Shown: positions 13,015 to 21,571 of the stretch, piece after piece
Numbering within the stretch: the stretch's first letter is position 1
Layout of the letters: every line of letters starts with the position of its first letter
IMG/VR virus record: IMGVR_UViG_3300031957_000408
Span: 1-40,817 of that record
Direction: 5' to 3' (one strand)
Length of the DNA: 40,817 bases
From: a virus
Made by a program: the position numbers and the translations under genes
The notes under the pieces: generated by a model
Told to the model about the DNA's origin: nothing
Databases searched by the model: none
Seen by the model: the letters and a program-made list of their open reading frames with translations, nothing else

Positions 13015-13820
13015 ATTATAAACAGCAACTAAATATTATACAAGGACTATTTATTCCACCTGATACACAGATGAGAATGGATTGTCCTTTCTGTAAAAAT
13101 TTAAATACATTATCAGTAGACACTATGGATAATAATATAAACTGGTATTGCTTTCATTCAACTTGTAAAGCTAGAGGAAAAAAAGAAGGAGAAAAAAATA
13201 TGCAATATGTAGAGAAAGTTCTTAAAGGTAATCAAGAACTATATATAGAAAACGAAGAGTTTAAAATACCTGACAGCTTTACAGGTATATATTCTAATGA
13301 AAAAGCAATGCGTTGGTTATCAAATAATAATTGTTGGGAAGCGTGGTCTTGGGGTAGAGCAGATATAAAATATGATGTGCAACAAGATAGAGTTGTATTC
13401 TTAATAAAAAATCGATACTCACATAAATTTGTTGGTGCAGTAGGTAGAGGATTAAATAAAAATGTTTATCCTAAATGGTTTATGTATGGTAATAAAGATG
13501 TACCATTTAAATGTGGTGAGTGTGATGATGCAGTTATAGTAGAAGATTGTCCATCAGCTTGTGCTGTATCTAACATACTTACTGGTATTGCAATTATGGG
13601 TACAAAATTAAAAGATTTACATAAGAGTCATTTAAAACCGTATAAAAAACTATACATCTGTTTAGACAGAGATGCTACAACAAAAGCATATGATATAGCA
13701 AAAGATTTAAGGTCGTCAGGGTTTGACAATGTCGTGGTTAAACCGTTAGAAGATGACCTTAAATACTTTAATACAGAACAAATAAGGGAGATGTTTTATG
13801 ATAGAAAAACAAATGCTTAG
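13011..13820 (+). CDS. DNA primase (zinc finger plus TOPRIM)
   Basis: 269 residues from a TTG start with AGGAAG upstream. A zinc-binding motif C25-x2-C28 and C47-x4-C52 (CPFC ... CFHSTC) precedes a TOPRIM domain: Glu178 in AVIVEDCPSACA and the D-x-D at 219-221 in YICLDRDATT. It synthesises RNA primers for lagging-strand synthesis like the N-terminal half of T7 gp4, but here primase and helicase are separate genes that overlap by 23 bases, keeping their stoichiometry coupled. Confidence 0.9.
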   Translation: MNYKQQLNIIQGLFIPPDTQMRMDCPFCKNLNTLSVDTMDNNINWYCFHSTCKARGKKEGEKNMQYVEKVLKGNQELYIENEEFKIPDSFTGIYSNEKAMRWLSNNNCWEAWSWGRADIKYDVQQDRVVFLIKNRYSHKFVGAVGRGLNKNVYPKWFMYGNKDVPFKCGECDDAVIVEDCPSACAVSNILTGIAIMGTKLKDLHKSHLKPYKKLYICLDRDATTKAYDIAKDLRSSGFDNVVVKPLEDDLKYFNTEQIREMFYDRKTNA

Positions 13821-15009
13821 ACTAATGCTTGGTAAAGCATTCTATACAAAATACAAAGGCACTATATCACCTACTATATTTACAGGAGATATAAGTTCTT
13901 TGTTTGATACAATACAAAAAGCACATGCAAAATATTCAGATGATATAAGTGTTGATGAATTATATTCTTTACATACTGCTATATTTAATCCTGCATTAAC
14001 TCGTGCTGCGAAAGAAAAGTTTAGTGAGTTAGTAGAGGATATAAAAGAAATACAAGAACCTAGTAAAGAAATAGCAAAAGATATAATGCGTATTTTATCT
14101 GACAGAGATTTAGCACAACGAATAGCTGTTGAAGCTACAGAAATATTTAATGGTAAAGATGCAAACTTTACTGATATAGCTGGTATGATAGAAAATCATA
14201 AACAAGGTGACGAAGAAAAGACACCTGCAGTTACAAGTGATGTAAAAGAAGTATTAGGATTATTAAATGTAACTACTAAATGGAAGTTTAATATACCTGT
14301 GTTAAAAGAAAATGTAGGTGGTATTGGTGGTGGTAATCTTATGATTGCATTTGCTAGACCTGAAACAGGTAAGACAGCATTTTGGGTTAGTCTTTGTGCA
14401 GGACCTGAAGGATTTGCTGAGCAAGGTGCAAAGGTTCACGCATTTATAAATGAAGAACCTGCAATCAGAACACAGATGAGAGCCATATCTTGTTATACTG
14501 GTATGACTAGAGAAGAAATAATACAAGACAAAGAAATAGCACAAAATGCTTGGAGTGAAATAAAAGATAATATAGCTATGTTTGATACAGTTGATTGGTC
14601 AATGGAAGACATAGATGCACATTGTGAGAAACATAAACCTGATATAATAGTTATAGATCAGTTAGATAAAATAAATGTGACAGGTACATTTGCTAGAACA
14701 GATGAAAAGTTAAGGCAGATATATACAAGCGTAAGAGAGATAGCAAAGAGAAGAGATTGTGCTGTGATTGCTATATCACAAGCATCAGCAGATGCACACA
14801 ATAGAAATAGTATATCATTTGATATGATGGAAAACTCTAAGACAGGTAAAGCTGCAGAAGCAGACATCATTATAGGTATAGGTAGAAACTCTAACTCTGA
14901 TGCAGAAAATAAAATAAGAACATTATGTATAAGTAAAAATAAAATAAATGGTTATCACGGAGAACCATCTTGTACAATTAGAAGAAGTATAAGTAGGTAC
15001 GAAGTATGA
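13798..15009 (+). CDS. Replicative DNA helicase (DnaB/gp4 type)
   Basis: 403 residues. An N-terminal helical domain is followed by a RecA-type motor: Walker A ARPETGKT at 186-193, catalytic Glu in FINEEPA near 219-220, Walker B IIVIDQLD at 283-290, and the sensor region AVIAISQAS. It unwinds DNA 5' to 3' as a hexamer with the adjacent primase. AGGGAG lies upstream of the start. Length is typical of phage DnaB-like proteins. It overlaps the polymerase by four bases. Confidence 0.92.
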   Translation: MIEKQMLRLMLGKAFYTKYKGTISPTIFTGDISSLFDTIQKAHAKYSDDISVDELYSLHTAIFNPALTRAAKEKFSELVEDIKEIQEPSKEIAKDIMRILSDRDLAQRIAVEATEIFNGKDANFTDIAGMIENHKQGDEEKTPAVTSDVKEVLGLLNVTTKWKFNIPVLKENVGGIGGGNLMIAFARPETGKTAFWVSLCAGPEGFAEQGAKVHAFINEEPAIRTQMRAISCYTGMTREEIIQDKEIAQNAWSEIKDNIAMFDTVDWSMEDIDAHCEKHKPDIIVIDQLDKINVTGTFARTDEKLRQIYTSVREIAKRRDCAVIAISQASADAHNRNSISFDMMENSKTGKAAEADIIIGIGRNSNSDAENKIRTLCISKNKINGYHGEPSCTIRRSISRYEV

Positions 15010-17042
15010 TTACAGTAGTTGATGTAGAAACATCTTGGCAAGTTACAGATACAGGTGGCTATGACCCATCACCCTATCATCCTGATAATATATTAGTTAG
15101 TGTGGGTATAAATGATAAGTATTATTTTACTAATCACTCTGAAAGAATAGATGATGGTTGCTATCACAACATACAATCTACACTAGATAAGACTACATTA
15201 TTAGTAGGACATAATATAAAGTTTGATTTAATGTGGTTGATTGAAGCTGGATTTAAATATACAGGTAAAGTATATGATACTATGTTGGGGGAGTATATAT
15301 TAAATAGAGGTATAAGAAAAAGTTTAACATTAGAAATGTCTTGTAGAAGAAGACGGATTGGCTCTAAAGATAATCGTATAAAAGAATTTACAGATAGAGG
15401 TATACCTTTTCAAAATATACCAGCTAATGTTGTAGAAGAATATGGTAGAATGGATGTACAAATAACTAGAGATTTATTTAATTCACAGATGGCAGACTTT
15501 AGAATGCCAAAGAATAAACATCTATTAATGACAGCAAAGATGATGAATGAATTTTTAATTGTACTATCTGATATGGAAGCCAATGGTATTAATATAAATT
15601 TAGAAGAGCTAGCTAAAGTAGAAAAAGAATATAGGGCAGAGTTTGCATACTTAAAACAAAAGATAGATAAGATTGTATATAAACAAATGGGAGATACTAA
15701 AATTAATTTGTCTAGTCCTGAACAATTATCTTGGTTGATCTATAGTAGAAAGCCAAAAGATAAAAAACATTGGGCAAAGATATTTAATGTAGGTATAGAT
15801 AAAAATACAGGTAAAAATAAAAGACGACCTAATTTTTCTAGATTGCAATTTAGAAATCTAGTTGCAGACAACTCTGAAAAAATATTTAAAACTGTGGCTG
15901 AACAATGTATAGATTGCAAAGGTAAAGGTGTAATAAAAAAAATAAAGAAAGATGGTAGCCCATATAAAAATTATACTAAATGTGAACATTGCTTTGGGGA
16001 AGGCTTTACTTATGCTAATTTAGGTAAGGTTGCAGGATTCCAACAAAGACCTAGAAGTGTATATGATATTGCAGAGGCTGGATTTAGAACAGATAAACTT
16101 ACACTAACTAAAATAGCAGGTGAGGCAGAGGGTGAGTTTAAAACTTTTATAGATGCTATTGTAAGACATAATGCAGTTGATACATATTTAAATACATTTG
16201 TTACAGGATTAAAAAACTTTACAAATGAAAAAGGTTTTTTACATCCTAAATTTATGCAAGCTATTACAGCTACTGGTAGATTATCTAGTAGAGATCCAAA
16301 CTTTCAAAACCAACCTAGAGGTAAAACATTTCCTATTCGTAAAGTAGTATCATCTAGATTTAAAGATGGTAAAATTATAGAGATAGACTTTGCACAATTA
16401 GAATTTAGAACTGCTGTATTTTTATCACAAGATAAGCAGGGTATGGAAGATATAAAAAATAAAATAGATGTGCACCAATACACTGCAGATATTATTGGAG
16501 TATCAAGACAAGATGCAAAAGCACATACATTTAAACCTTTATATGGGGGTACAACAGGGACAGAAGATGAGAAAAGATATTATACTAAATTTTTAGAGAA
16601 GTATAAAGATATAAAAACTTGGCATGAAAAATTACAAAGCGAAGCTATTAGATTCAAAAGAGTTAAACTACCAACTGGTAGAGAATATTCTTTTCCATAC
16701 GCTGAACGTACCCCTTGGGGTGGATCTACATATGGTACACAAATAAAAAATTATCCTGTACAAGGATTTGCTACAGCAGATATTGTGCCATTAGCTTGTA
16801 TAAATATTTATAATCTTATGAAAGAAAAAAAAGTAAAAAGTTTGTTAATAAATACAGTACACGATTCTATTATCGCAGATGTATATCCAGGTGAAGAAAG
16901 AGTAATGGCTGATATTTTTAAACAAGGAACTGCAGACGTAATACCTGCACTTAAATCGTATTACAATATTGATTTTAATGTTCCCCTTGACACAGAACTT
17001 AAGATCGGTTACAATTGGCTTGATATGAAGGAGGCAATATGA
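15006..17042 (+). CDS. Family A DNA polymerase with 3'-5' exonuclease
   Basis: 678 residues. Exonuclease motifs are all present: VVDVETSW (Asp6, Glu8), GHNIKFDLMWL, YGRMDVQITRD. Polymerase motif A is IEIDFAQLEFR, motif B region AKAHTFKPLYGG with Phe at residue 509 (equivalent of E. coli Pol I Phe762), motif C NTVHDSIIAD. A zinc-finger-like insertion of two CxxCxGxG units (CIDCKGKG at 301, CEHCFGEG at 326) lies between exonuclease and palm, about where T7 polymerase carries its thioredoxin-binding loop. It replicates the phage genome with the adjoining helicase and primase. Confidence 0.96.
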   Translation: MITVVDVETSWQVTDTGGYDPSPYHPDNILVSVGINDKYYFTNHSERIDDGCYHNIQSTLDKTTLLVGHNIKFDLMWLIEAGFKYTGKVYDTMLGEYILNRGIRKSLTLEMSCRRRRIGSKDNRIKEFTDRGIPFQNIPANVVEEYGRMDVQITRDLFNSQMADFRMPKNKHLLMTAKMMNEFLIVLSDMEANGININLEELAKVEKEYRAEFAYLKQKIDKIVYKQMGDTKINLSSPEQLSWLIYSRKPKDKKHWAKIFNVGIDKNTGKNKRRPNFSRLQFRNLVADNSEKIFKTVAEQCIDCKGKGVIKKIKKDGSPYKNYTKCEHCFGEGFTYANLGKVAGFQQRPRSVYDIAEAGFRTDKLTLTKIAGEAEGEFKTFIDAIVRHNAVDTYLNTFVTGLKNFTNEKGFLHPKFMQAITATGRLSSRDPNFQNQPRGKTFPIRKVVSSRFKDGKIIEIDFAQLEFRTAVFLSQDKQGMEDIKNKIDVHQYTADIIGVSRQDAKAHTFKPLYGGTTGTEDEKRYYTKFLEKYKDIKTWHEKLQSEAIRFKRVKLPTGREYSFPYAERTPWGGSTYGTQIKNYPVQGFATADIVPLACINIYNLMKEKKVKSLLINTVHDSIIADVYPGEERVMADIFKQGTADVIPALKSYYNIDFNVPLDTELKIGYNWLDMKEAI

Positions 17043-17257
17043 GAAAAACAATAGAAGCTCTTGAGACTCTAGATGAGTACGATGATTCAGATTATGGTGC
17101 TTATCTAGAATATACAGAGTTAAAAGATAGATGTATGGTAGAACCCTCTACTATGTATATAGATGAGAACCACGAGTTTCTTAGTACATTTAAATACTTT
17201 GCACACTCAGATGGTTTAGAAGTAAAAGTAATAAAAGGAGATACAAGAATATGCTAG
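17039..17257 (+). CDS. 72-residue acidic hypothetical protein
   Basis: MRKTIEALETLDEYDDSDYG: strongly acidic first half, mixed second half ending in IKGDTRIC. Overlaps the polymerase stop (ATGA) behind a very good ribosome site (GAAGGAGGCAAT). An acidic protein next to the polymerase could mimic DNA or clamp the enzyme, but no evidence exists beyond position. Confidence 0.7.
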   Translation: MRKTIEALETLDEYDDSDYGAYLEYTELKDRCMVEPSTMYIDENHEFLSTFKYFAHSDGLEVKVIKGDTRIC

Positions 17258-17328
17258 ATGCTTTAGTAAATTATTTTTGGCTATTTGTTTATATTATTAT
17301 GCTATTAGCCTGTTTTGAAGGAAAATAA
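17251..17328 (+). CDS. 25-residue membrane peptide
   Basis: MLDALVNYFWLFVYIIMLLA plus CFEGK: nearly all hydrophobic, sufficient for one membrane crossing. AAAGGAG precedes the ATG by about 9 bases and the start overlaps the previous gene by seven bases. The TTGACT of the next promoter begins three bases after its stop. Possible membrane micro-protein; function unknown. Confidence 0.5.
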   Translation: MLDALVNYFWLFVYIIMLLACFEGK

Positions 17329-17331
17329 TGC

Positions 17332-17360
17332 TTGACTTTTTTATAAAAGTGTGGTATATA
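17332..17360 (+). promoter_or_regulatory. sigma70-like promoter for the SSB/nuclease operon
   Basis: TTGACT (17332-17337), 17 bases, TATATA (17355-17360). It is 23 bases upstream of the ATG at 17384, which has GGAGGA as ribosome site, so the leader is very short. Confidence 0.78.
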
Positions 17361-17383
17361 CAAATTAATAAAATGGAGGACAA

Positions 17384-18244
17384 ATGTCTGATAATCAACT
17401 AACAAACATAAAAGGAATGTCTGATGAACAAATCATGCAGGCAATTGGTCAAGATGATGGATCTAACATGGGTGTTAACATACCTAGATTAGCTATCAAT
17501 CGAACACCTGAAGATGACGATGGTAATCAATTACCAGTTGGTCATTACTACACTTATGATTCAAATATAGGTCAAAATATTTATGGTAAACCCATAACAT
17601 TAAGACCATTCATAAGTGCAATGCAATACATGCACTACGATGCTGACAAAGGAGAGTATGTAAATAGATCTATTATATTTAAAAGCTGGAAAGAAGAGGC
17701 TATAGATATTTTAGGTGGAACTAAATGTGGCAAGATAGCTTACAAAGAAAGAGCAAATCTTACACCTGAACAATTAGAACAGCAAAGAACTATTAGATGT
17801 TATAAACTTATCTATGGTTTATTATCTTTTAAAGATGGTAAAACTGCACAGGGTAAAGATCATTCAGTAGAAAACTTACCTGTTCTATATAGAGTAACAG
17901 GTACAGCATTCTCACCAGTAAGTGCTGCGTTAGATCAATTGAAGAAAAGAAAAAAACTTATGTTTAATTCTACTCTATCACTTGAAACTAAACGTCAGAA
18001 AAAAGGTGGCAATGTATTCTATGTACCTGAAATAATTGTAAATGCTGATGCTAATTTACAGTTGTCAGATGCTGATATGGAAACTTTAAAAGTATTCCAA
18101 GAGTCTATAGATACAGAAAATGAAGAGGTTATTGGTTTATATAATAAATCTAAATCTAATAGTCCTACTGGATCAGATTCTGTAGATGCTAAAGTTGTTG
18201 AAGAACTTGATGACAAAGTACCTGAGCAGGTACTGGCTAGTTAA
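17384..18244 (+). CDS. Putative single-stranded DNA-binding protein
   Basis: 286 residues. A compact beta-rich core with conserved aromatic residues (HYYTYDSNIGQNIYGKPITL, then YRVTGTAFSPVSAAL) is followed by a flexible acidic C-terminal tail (DAKVVEELDDKVPEQ). This arrangement, the position between polymerase and nuclease, and a dedicated promoter fit the phage SSB/gp2.5 role of coating unwound DNA and recruiting replication proteins by the acidic tail. The fold is not proved by motif. Its stop overlaps the nuclease start (TAATG). Confidence 0.6.
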   Translation: MSDNQLTNIKGMSDEQIMQAIGQDDGSNMGVNIPRLAINRTPEDDDGNQLPVGHYYTYDSNIGQNIYGKPITLRPFISAMQYMHYDADKGEYVNRSIIFKSWKEEAIDILGGTKCGKIAYKERANLTPEQLEQQRTIRCYKLIYGLLSFKDGKTAQGKDHSVENLPVLYRVTGTAFSPVSAALDQLKKRKKLMFNSTLSLETKRQKKGGNVFYVPEIIVNADANLQLSDADMETLKVFQESIDTENEEVIGLYNKSKSNSPTGSDSVDAKVVEELDDKVPEQVLAS

Positions 18245-19134
18245 TGAGTGATATACTTATTAAAGTACAAAAGTATCTAGACAAGGTGTCTAAGAGTCCT
18301 GTGCAAGCAGACAAAAAACTTGTAGAGGAGTTTGGTGAGGCGTGTAAAAACGCCTTACTAAAACAGTTTACTGAAGATAGATCTTCTAAGTTTGAAATTA
18401 GAATGTCTAATGCAGGTAGACCTCTTTGCCAATTACAGATGGAAGCTAAAGGTGTAAAGGGTGAAGGACAACCTTATAATGTAAAAATAAGAAATACATT
18501 TGGTGACCTCATTGAGGCACTAGCTTTATTTATTATGAAATCAGCAGGAGTAAATGTAAAGAATGAACAGAAAAAAGTTACGTATGAATTTGAAGGAAAT
18601 AAAATTGAAGGCAAGCAAGATGTTGAAATTGAGAACAAGATATGGGATATTAAAAGTGCATCGCCATATTCCTTTGAAAAGAAGTTTGGAGAAGACGGTG
18701 GATTTAATGAGGTTGTTAAGGATGATACCTTTGGTTATGCGTCACAAGGATTTTTATATGCGGAAAGTCAAAGCAAAGACTTCGGTGGTTGGATAGTAAT
18801 TAATAAATCTACAGGTGAGTGGACAGTGTGTGAAACTCCCAAACTCGTAGAGCCACATAAGAGTAATGCAATAAAAAAAGCTAAAGATAATGTAAAAGCA
18901 ATTAAAGACGGTGTGCCTTTTAAAAGACAGTATGATGCTATTGAAGAAACATTCAGAGGTAAACCTACAGGTAATAAAGTTTTGGGCTTAGCTTGTTCAT
19001 TTTGCCCATACAAACTTCCTTGTTGGGGAAGTAAATTGCAGTTGTTACCACAACAGCAATCTAAAGGTAAGAACCCTAAATGGGTTTGGTATACGGAGGT
19101 TAATAATCCTAAACAGGAGGAAGAGTCTGCGTAA
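18244..19134 (+). CDS. Cas4/RecB-like exonuclease with likely 4Fe-4S cluster
   Basis: 296 residues. PD-(D/E)xK nuclease residues are visible as GKQDVEIENK (Asp126) and IWDIKSAS (Asp135, Lys137), followed by a Tyr/Gln motif (GYASQGFLYAE). Cys62 plus C251-x2-C254-x5-C260 (CSFCPYKLPC) match the one-plus-three cysteine layout of Cas4 and AddB iron-sulfur nucleases. It likely degrades or trims DNA ends in recombination or host-DNA breakdown. Cas4-like proteins are common in phages and no CRISPR array is present. Coupled to the putative SSB. Confidence 0.87.
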   Translation: MSDILIKVQKYLDKVSKSPVQADKKLVEEFGEACKNALLKQFTEDRSSKFEIRMSNAGRPLCQLQMEAKGVKGEGQPYNVKIRNTFGDLIEALALFIMKSAGVNVKNEQKKVTYEFEGNKIEGKQDVEIENKIWDIKSASPYSFEKKFGEDGGFNEVVKDDTFGYASQGFLYAESQSKDFGGWIVINKSTGEWTVCETPKLVEPHKSNAIKKAKDNVKAIKDGVPFKRQYDAIEETFRGKPTGNKVLGLACSFCPYKLPCWGSKLQLLPQQQSKGKNPKWVWYTEVNNPKQEEESA

Positions 19135-19182
19135 CTGGGTGGGTATTAGTTTTGAGGGGTCTAGTATCCACCTTTACCGACT

Positions 19183-19347
19183 ATGTATTGTTTAATAATA
19201 AAAGATAATGATAAATGGAAAATATTCACCAATGAGATATGGGACTCAGAAAAAGAAGCAACTGATTATGCAAAAAGAAATAAATTTAAAAAGTCTATTG
19301 AGTGGAAAGTTGTTCCGTTTGATTACAAATATTTTAAAAAGTTATGA
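19183..19347 (+). CDS. 54-residue hypothetical protein
   Basis: MYCLIIKDNDKWKIFTNEIW, then SEKEATDYAKRNKFKKSIEW. Alternating strand-helix-strand pattern, like a small ferredoxin-type or BMC-like mini-domain. Overlaps the following gene by four bases (ATGA), which supports it. The 48 bases between the nuclease stop and this start hold no evident signal. Confidence 0.6.
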   Translation: MYCLIIKDNDKWKIFTNEIWDSEKEATDYAKRNKFKKSIEWKVVPFDYKYFKKL

Positions 19348-19682
19348 CAAAAAAATTTGATAAGTCAGCATTTAAAAATGCTATAAAAGTTTTAGTAACA
19401 CCTTGGGAAAAAGGTTTTACCTGTGGAATTGTTATGGACTCTAGTACTAAACTTACCACAGAAGAATATGAATTATGTTCTACAATAGCAAGAGGCATGA
19501 TAAAGATGGCAACTACTGATCCCCATTCTACGTTTCTATGGGGTCTTCGTGGATTTGCTGATGACAAGAAACAAAATAAAGATGATCTAACTATTAACTC
19601 TATAGCAGAGTTTGATGATGAAGATAATGTTATTGACTTTCTTGAATTTTTAAAACAGAAACGTGATAAGGAGTTAAATTAA
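19344..19682 (+). CDS. 112-residue hypothetical protein
   Basis: MTKKFDKSAFKNAIKVLVTP then WEKGFTCGIVMDSSTKLTTE. Mixed alpha/beta soluble protein with an acidic C-terminal half (AEFDDEDNVIDFLEFLKQ). Coupled at both ends (ATGA in, one-base TAATG out) to neighbours in the replication operon. Family not recognised. Confidence 0.7.
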   Translation: MTKKFDKSAFKNAIKVLVTPWEKGFTCGIVMDSSTKLTTEEYELCSTIARGMIKMATTDPHSTFLWGLRGFADDKKQNKDDLTINSIAEFDDEDNVIDFLEFLKQKRDKELN

Positions 19683-20425
19683 TGGCAACACATGTTGTAA
19701 TAGGTGACCCTCATTGCACACCTAAAGCAAGCAATGAAAGATTTCTGTGGGCAGGTAGGCTAGCCGCAGATGTAAGAGCTACACATATTATCTGTATGGG
19801 TGATTTCTGTAGTATGGATTCTTTATCTTCGTATGATAAAAAGAAAAAATCATTTGAAGGTAGAAGATATCAAAAAGATATGGAGCATTCACATGAAGCA
19901 TTATCTTTATTTAATAAAGGTTTAGGTAAATTTAAAGGTAGAAAGATTATGCTACATGGTAATCACGAAGATAGAATAGATAGATTCGTAGAAGAAAATC
20001 CTGAATTAGATGGCACTCTTAAAATTAGTGATCTTAAATTTAAAGAGTATGGTTGGCAAGAGATACCTTATAAACAAAACAAAGTTTTAAATGGCGTATA
20101 CTATGCTCATCATTTTCCATCAGGTATATTAGGTAGTGCAATATCAGGAGAGAATATAGCTAGAACTCTCTTGACAAAACACAAAGTATCTGCTACAGTA
20201 GGCCATAGTCATTTGTTAGATTATGCTACATCCACATTACCTAATGGTAGAAAGTTACATGCGTTGTCTGCTGGATGTTATTTAAATCATAAAGAACATT
20301 TTGCTAGAGATACTCAGCATATGTGGTGGAGTGGTATTGTAGTTAAGAGAGAAGTTACTAATGGTTCTTACAATATTGAAACAATTGATTATAATGCAAT
20401 AAGGAGAGAATATGGTAGACGATAA
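19682..20425 (+). CDS. Calcineurin-like metallophosphoesterase
   Basis: 247 residues with the full metal-binding set: GDPH (Asp9, His11), CMGDFCS (Asp41), LHGNHED (Asn94, His95), YAHHFP (near 143-144) and VGHSH (His175, His177). Such enzymes hydrolyse phosphodiesters or phosphomonoesters with two metal ions. In phages they may process nucleic acid ends, nucleotides or host signalling molecules; the substrate is not predictable. It begins in a TAATG overlap and its 3' end overlaps the DUF3310 gene by 14 bases. Confidence 0.93.
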   Translation: MATHVVIGDPHCTPKASNERFLWAGRLAADVRATHIICMGDFCSMDSLSSYDKKKKSFEGRRYQKDMEHSHEALSLFNKGLGKFKGRKIMLHGNHEDRIDRFVEENPELDGTLKISDLKFKEYGWQEIPYKQNKVLNGVYYAHHFPSGILGSAISGENIARTLLTKHKVSATVGHSHLLDYATSTLPNGRKLHALSAGCYLNHKEHFARDTQHMWWSGIVVKREVTNGSYNIETIDYNAIRREYGRR

Positions 20426-20630
20426 AGTTAATTCACCTGCACATTACAAGTATGGTAAAAAAGAAACTATAGATGTTATACGAGATTGTATGACAGATGA
20501 TGAATACCACGGGTACTTGAAGGGTAACGTTTTGAAATATGTTGCTAGATATAAATTTAAGGGTGAACCTTTACAAGACTTAGAAAAAGCACAATGGTAT
20601 TTAAATAGATTAATAAAGGAGGTTGAATGA
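20412..20630 (+). CDS. DUF3310 (SaV-like) protein
   Basis: 72 residues with the DUF3310 hallmarks: VNSPAHYKYGKKETIDVI near the N-terminus, GNVLKYVARYKFKG in the middle and DLEKAQWYLNRLI at the end. The family is widespread in phages and often labelled nucleotide-kinase-like, without solid biochemistry; it may bind nucleotides or regulate nucleotide pools. AAGGAG precedes the start. Overlaps the 50-residue gene downstream by ATGA. Confidence 0.9.
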   Translation: MVDDKVNSPAHYKYGKKETIDVIRDCMTDDEYHGYLKGNVLKYVARYKFKGEPLQDLEKAQWYLNRLIKEVE

Positions 20631-20779
20631 CACATGGTGAGAAGATGTCTTTGTATGGTAAGATTATAGCATTACAAGAAGTTATGATACATACACAAAA
20701 TGAGATAAATAAATTAAATAAAAAACTACAGGAGGCAAACGATGGGGGCAATAAAGCAAGCGTTAATAGAAGTAGATGA
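20627..20779 (+). CDS. 50-residue coiled-coil protein
   Basis: MTHGEKMSLYGKIIALQEVM, then HTQNEINKLNKKLQEAN: one long helix with heptad Leu/Ile spacing. Starts in an ATGA overlap with DUF3310 and overlaps the next gene by 38 bases in another frame. Function unknown. Confidence 0.5.
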   Translation: MTHGEKMSLYGKIIALQEVMIHTQNEINKLNKKLQEANDGGNKASVNRSR

Positions 20780-20933
20780 TATGGTCTGTGCCTGTTTAAG
20801 AACAGGCAGAACATTAAATCAAACTATAAGAGACTTGAGATTAGAGTTTAATAAAAAGGGTAGAGATAATCCATACTTATTAGATGAAGATTTAATTGAA
20901 GATAAGTATTATGCATTTAGGGGGTCTGAATGA
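20742..20933 (+). CDS. 63-residue hypothetical protein
   Basis: MGAIKQALIEVDDMVCACLR then TGRTLNQTIRDLRLEF. Helical, with two Cys and a charged end. Preceded by CAGGAGG, the best ribosome site in this stretch, and linked by ATGA to the next gene. A short three-helix DNA- or protein-binding unit is possible; unrecognised. Confidence 0.68.
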   Translation: MGAIKQALIEVDDMVCACLRTGRTLNQTIRDLRLEFNKKGRDNPYLLDEDLIEDKYYAFRGSE

Positions 20934-21151
20934 TTAGAACACAATTGATAAAAGCATTAGCTAGAAAGTATGAAGCTGATATTGCTAGTGCTAGAGCAAC
21001 TGCTTTAATATACTTAGAAAATTCTGCAGGTATAGGTGAGCATCCACAACATATAGAAGAACTAGATAAATTAATAACTAAAATAGCAAACGCAGAAGAA
21101 AATATTAAAATGCTAGAAAAACATTTTGAATATGATTCTGTACCATTTTAA
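20930..21151 (+). CDS. 73-residue helical hypothetical protein
   Basis: MIRTQLIKALARKYEADIAS continues into two Ala/Glu-rich helices (ARATALIYLENSAGIGEHP, then a helix with EELDKLITKIA). The helix-loop-helix pattern resembles small phage proteins found beside DUF3310. Starts in an ATGA overlap. Function unknown. Confidence 0.7.
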   Translation: MIRTQLIKALARKYEADIASARATALIYLENSAGIGEHPQHIEELDKLITKIANAEENIKMLEKHFEYDSVPF

Positions 21152-21162
21152 CAGGAGGATAG

Positions 21163-21351
21163 ATGGAAAAGAAAGAAGAGCAAAAAAAACAACAAACTAC
21201 CCCTAGAACTTACTTAATAAGTTCTGAACAACTTATGGATATTATGAGATACTTGATGACTAGACCTTACGGTGAAGTTGTTAAACTTATGAATGCTTTG
21301 TCTGTATTAACACCATATAGCGGAGGCAATACAGATGACCGAAAAAAATAA
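21163..21351 (+). CDS. 62-residue hypothetical protein
   Basis: MEKKEEQKKQQTTPRTYLIS: a charged N-terminus, then one amphipathic helical pair (QLMDIMRYLMTRPYGEVVKL). ACAGGAGGATAG lies before the ATG. Overlaps the next gene by 17 bases. Function unknown. Confidence 0.68.
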   Translation: MEKKEEQKKQQTTPRTYLISSEQLMDIMRYLMTRPYGEVVKLMNALSVLTPYSGGNTDDRKK

Positions 21352-21571
21352 TTTAGATAAATATACTGGTATACTATTTGAATTAAAAATAGGTCTTAAT
21401 AAAGATAATGCAATTGTTATTGATTATGGTGGTAAACCTGTTGCTAAAATTAGAGAAGCACTTAAAGGCTATCCCTATCATGGTAACTTATGTGCTGCTG
21501 TAATCAATCATGCAAATGCTGTAGGAAGGAAATTACAAGATGACATCAAACAACTTATACAAAAAGTTTAG
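21335..21571 (+). CDS. 78-residue hypothetical protein
   Basis: MTEKNNLDKYTGILFELKIG then DNAIVIDYGGKPVAKIREAL; mixed alpha/beta with a C-terminal helix. AGCGGAGGCAATACAG precedes the ATG. Its 3' end overlaps the 55-residue ORF by 32 bases. Function unknown. Confidence 0.68.
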   Translation: MTEKNNLDKYTGILFELKIGLNKDNAIVIDYGGKPVAKIREALKGYPYHGNLCAAVINHANAVGRKLQDDIKQLIQKV

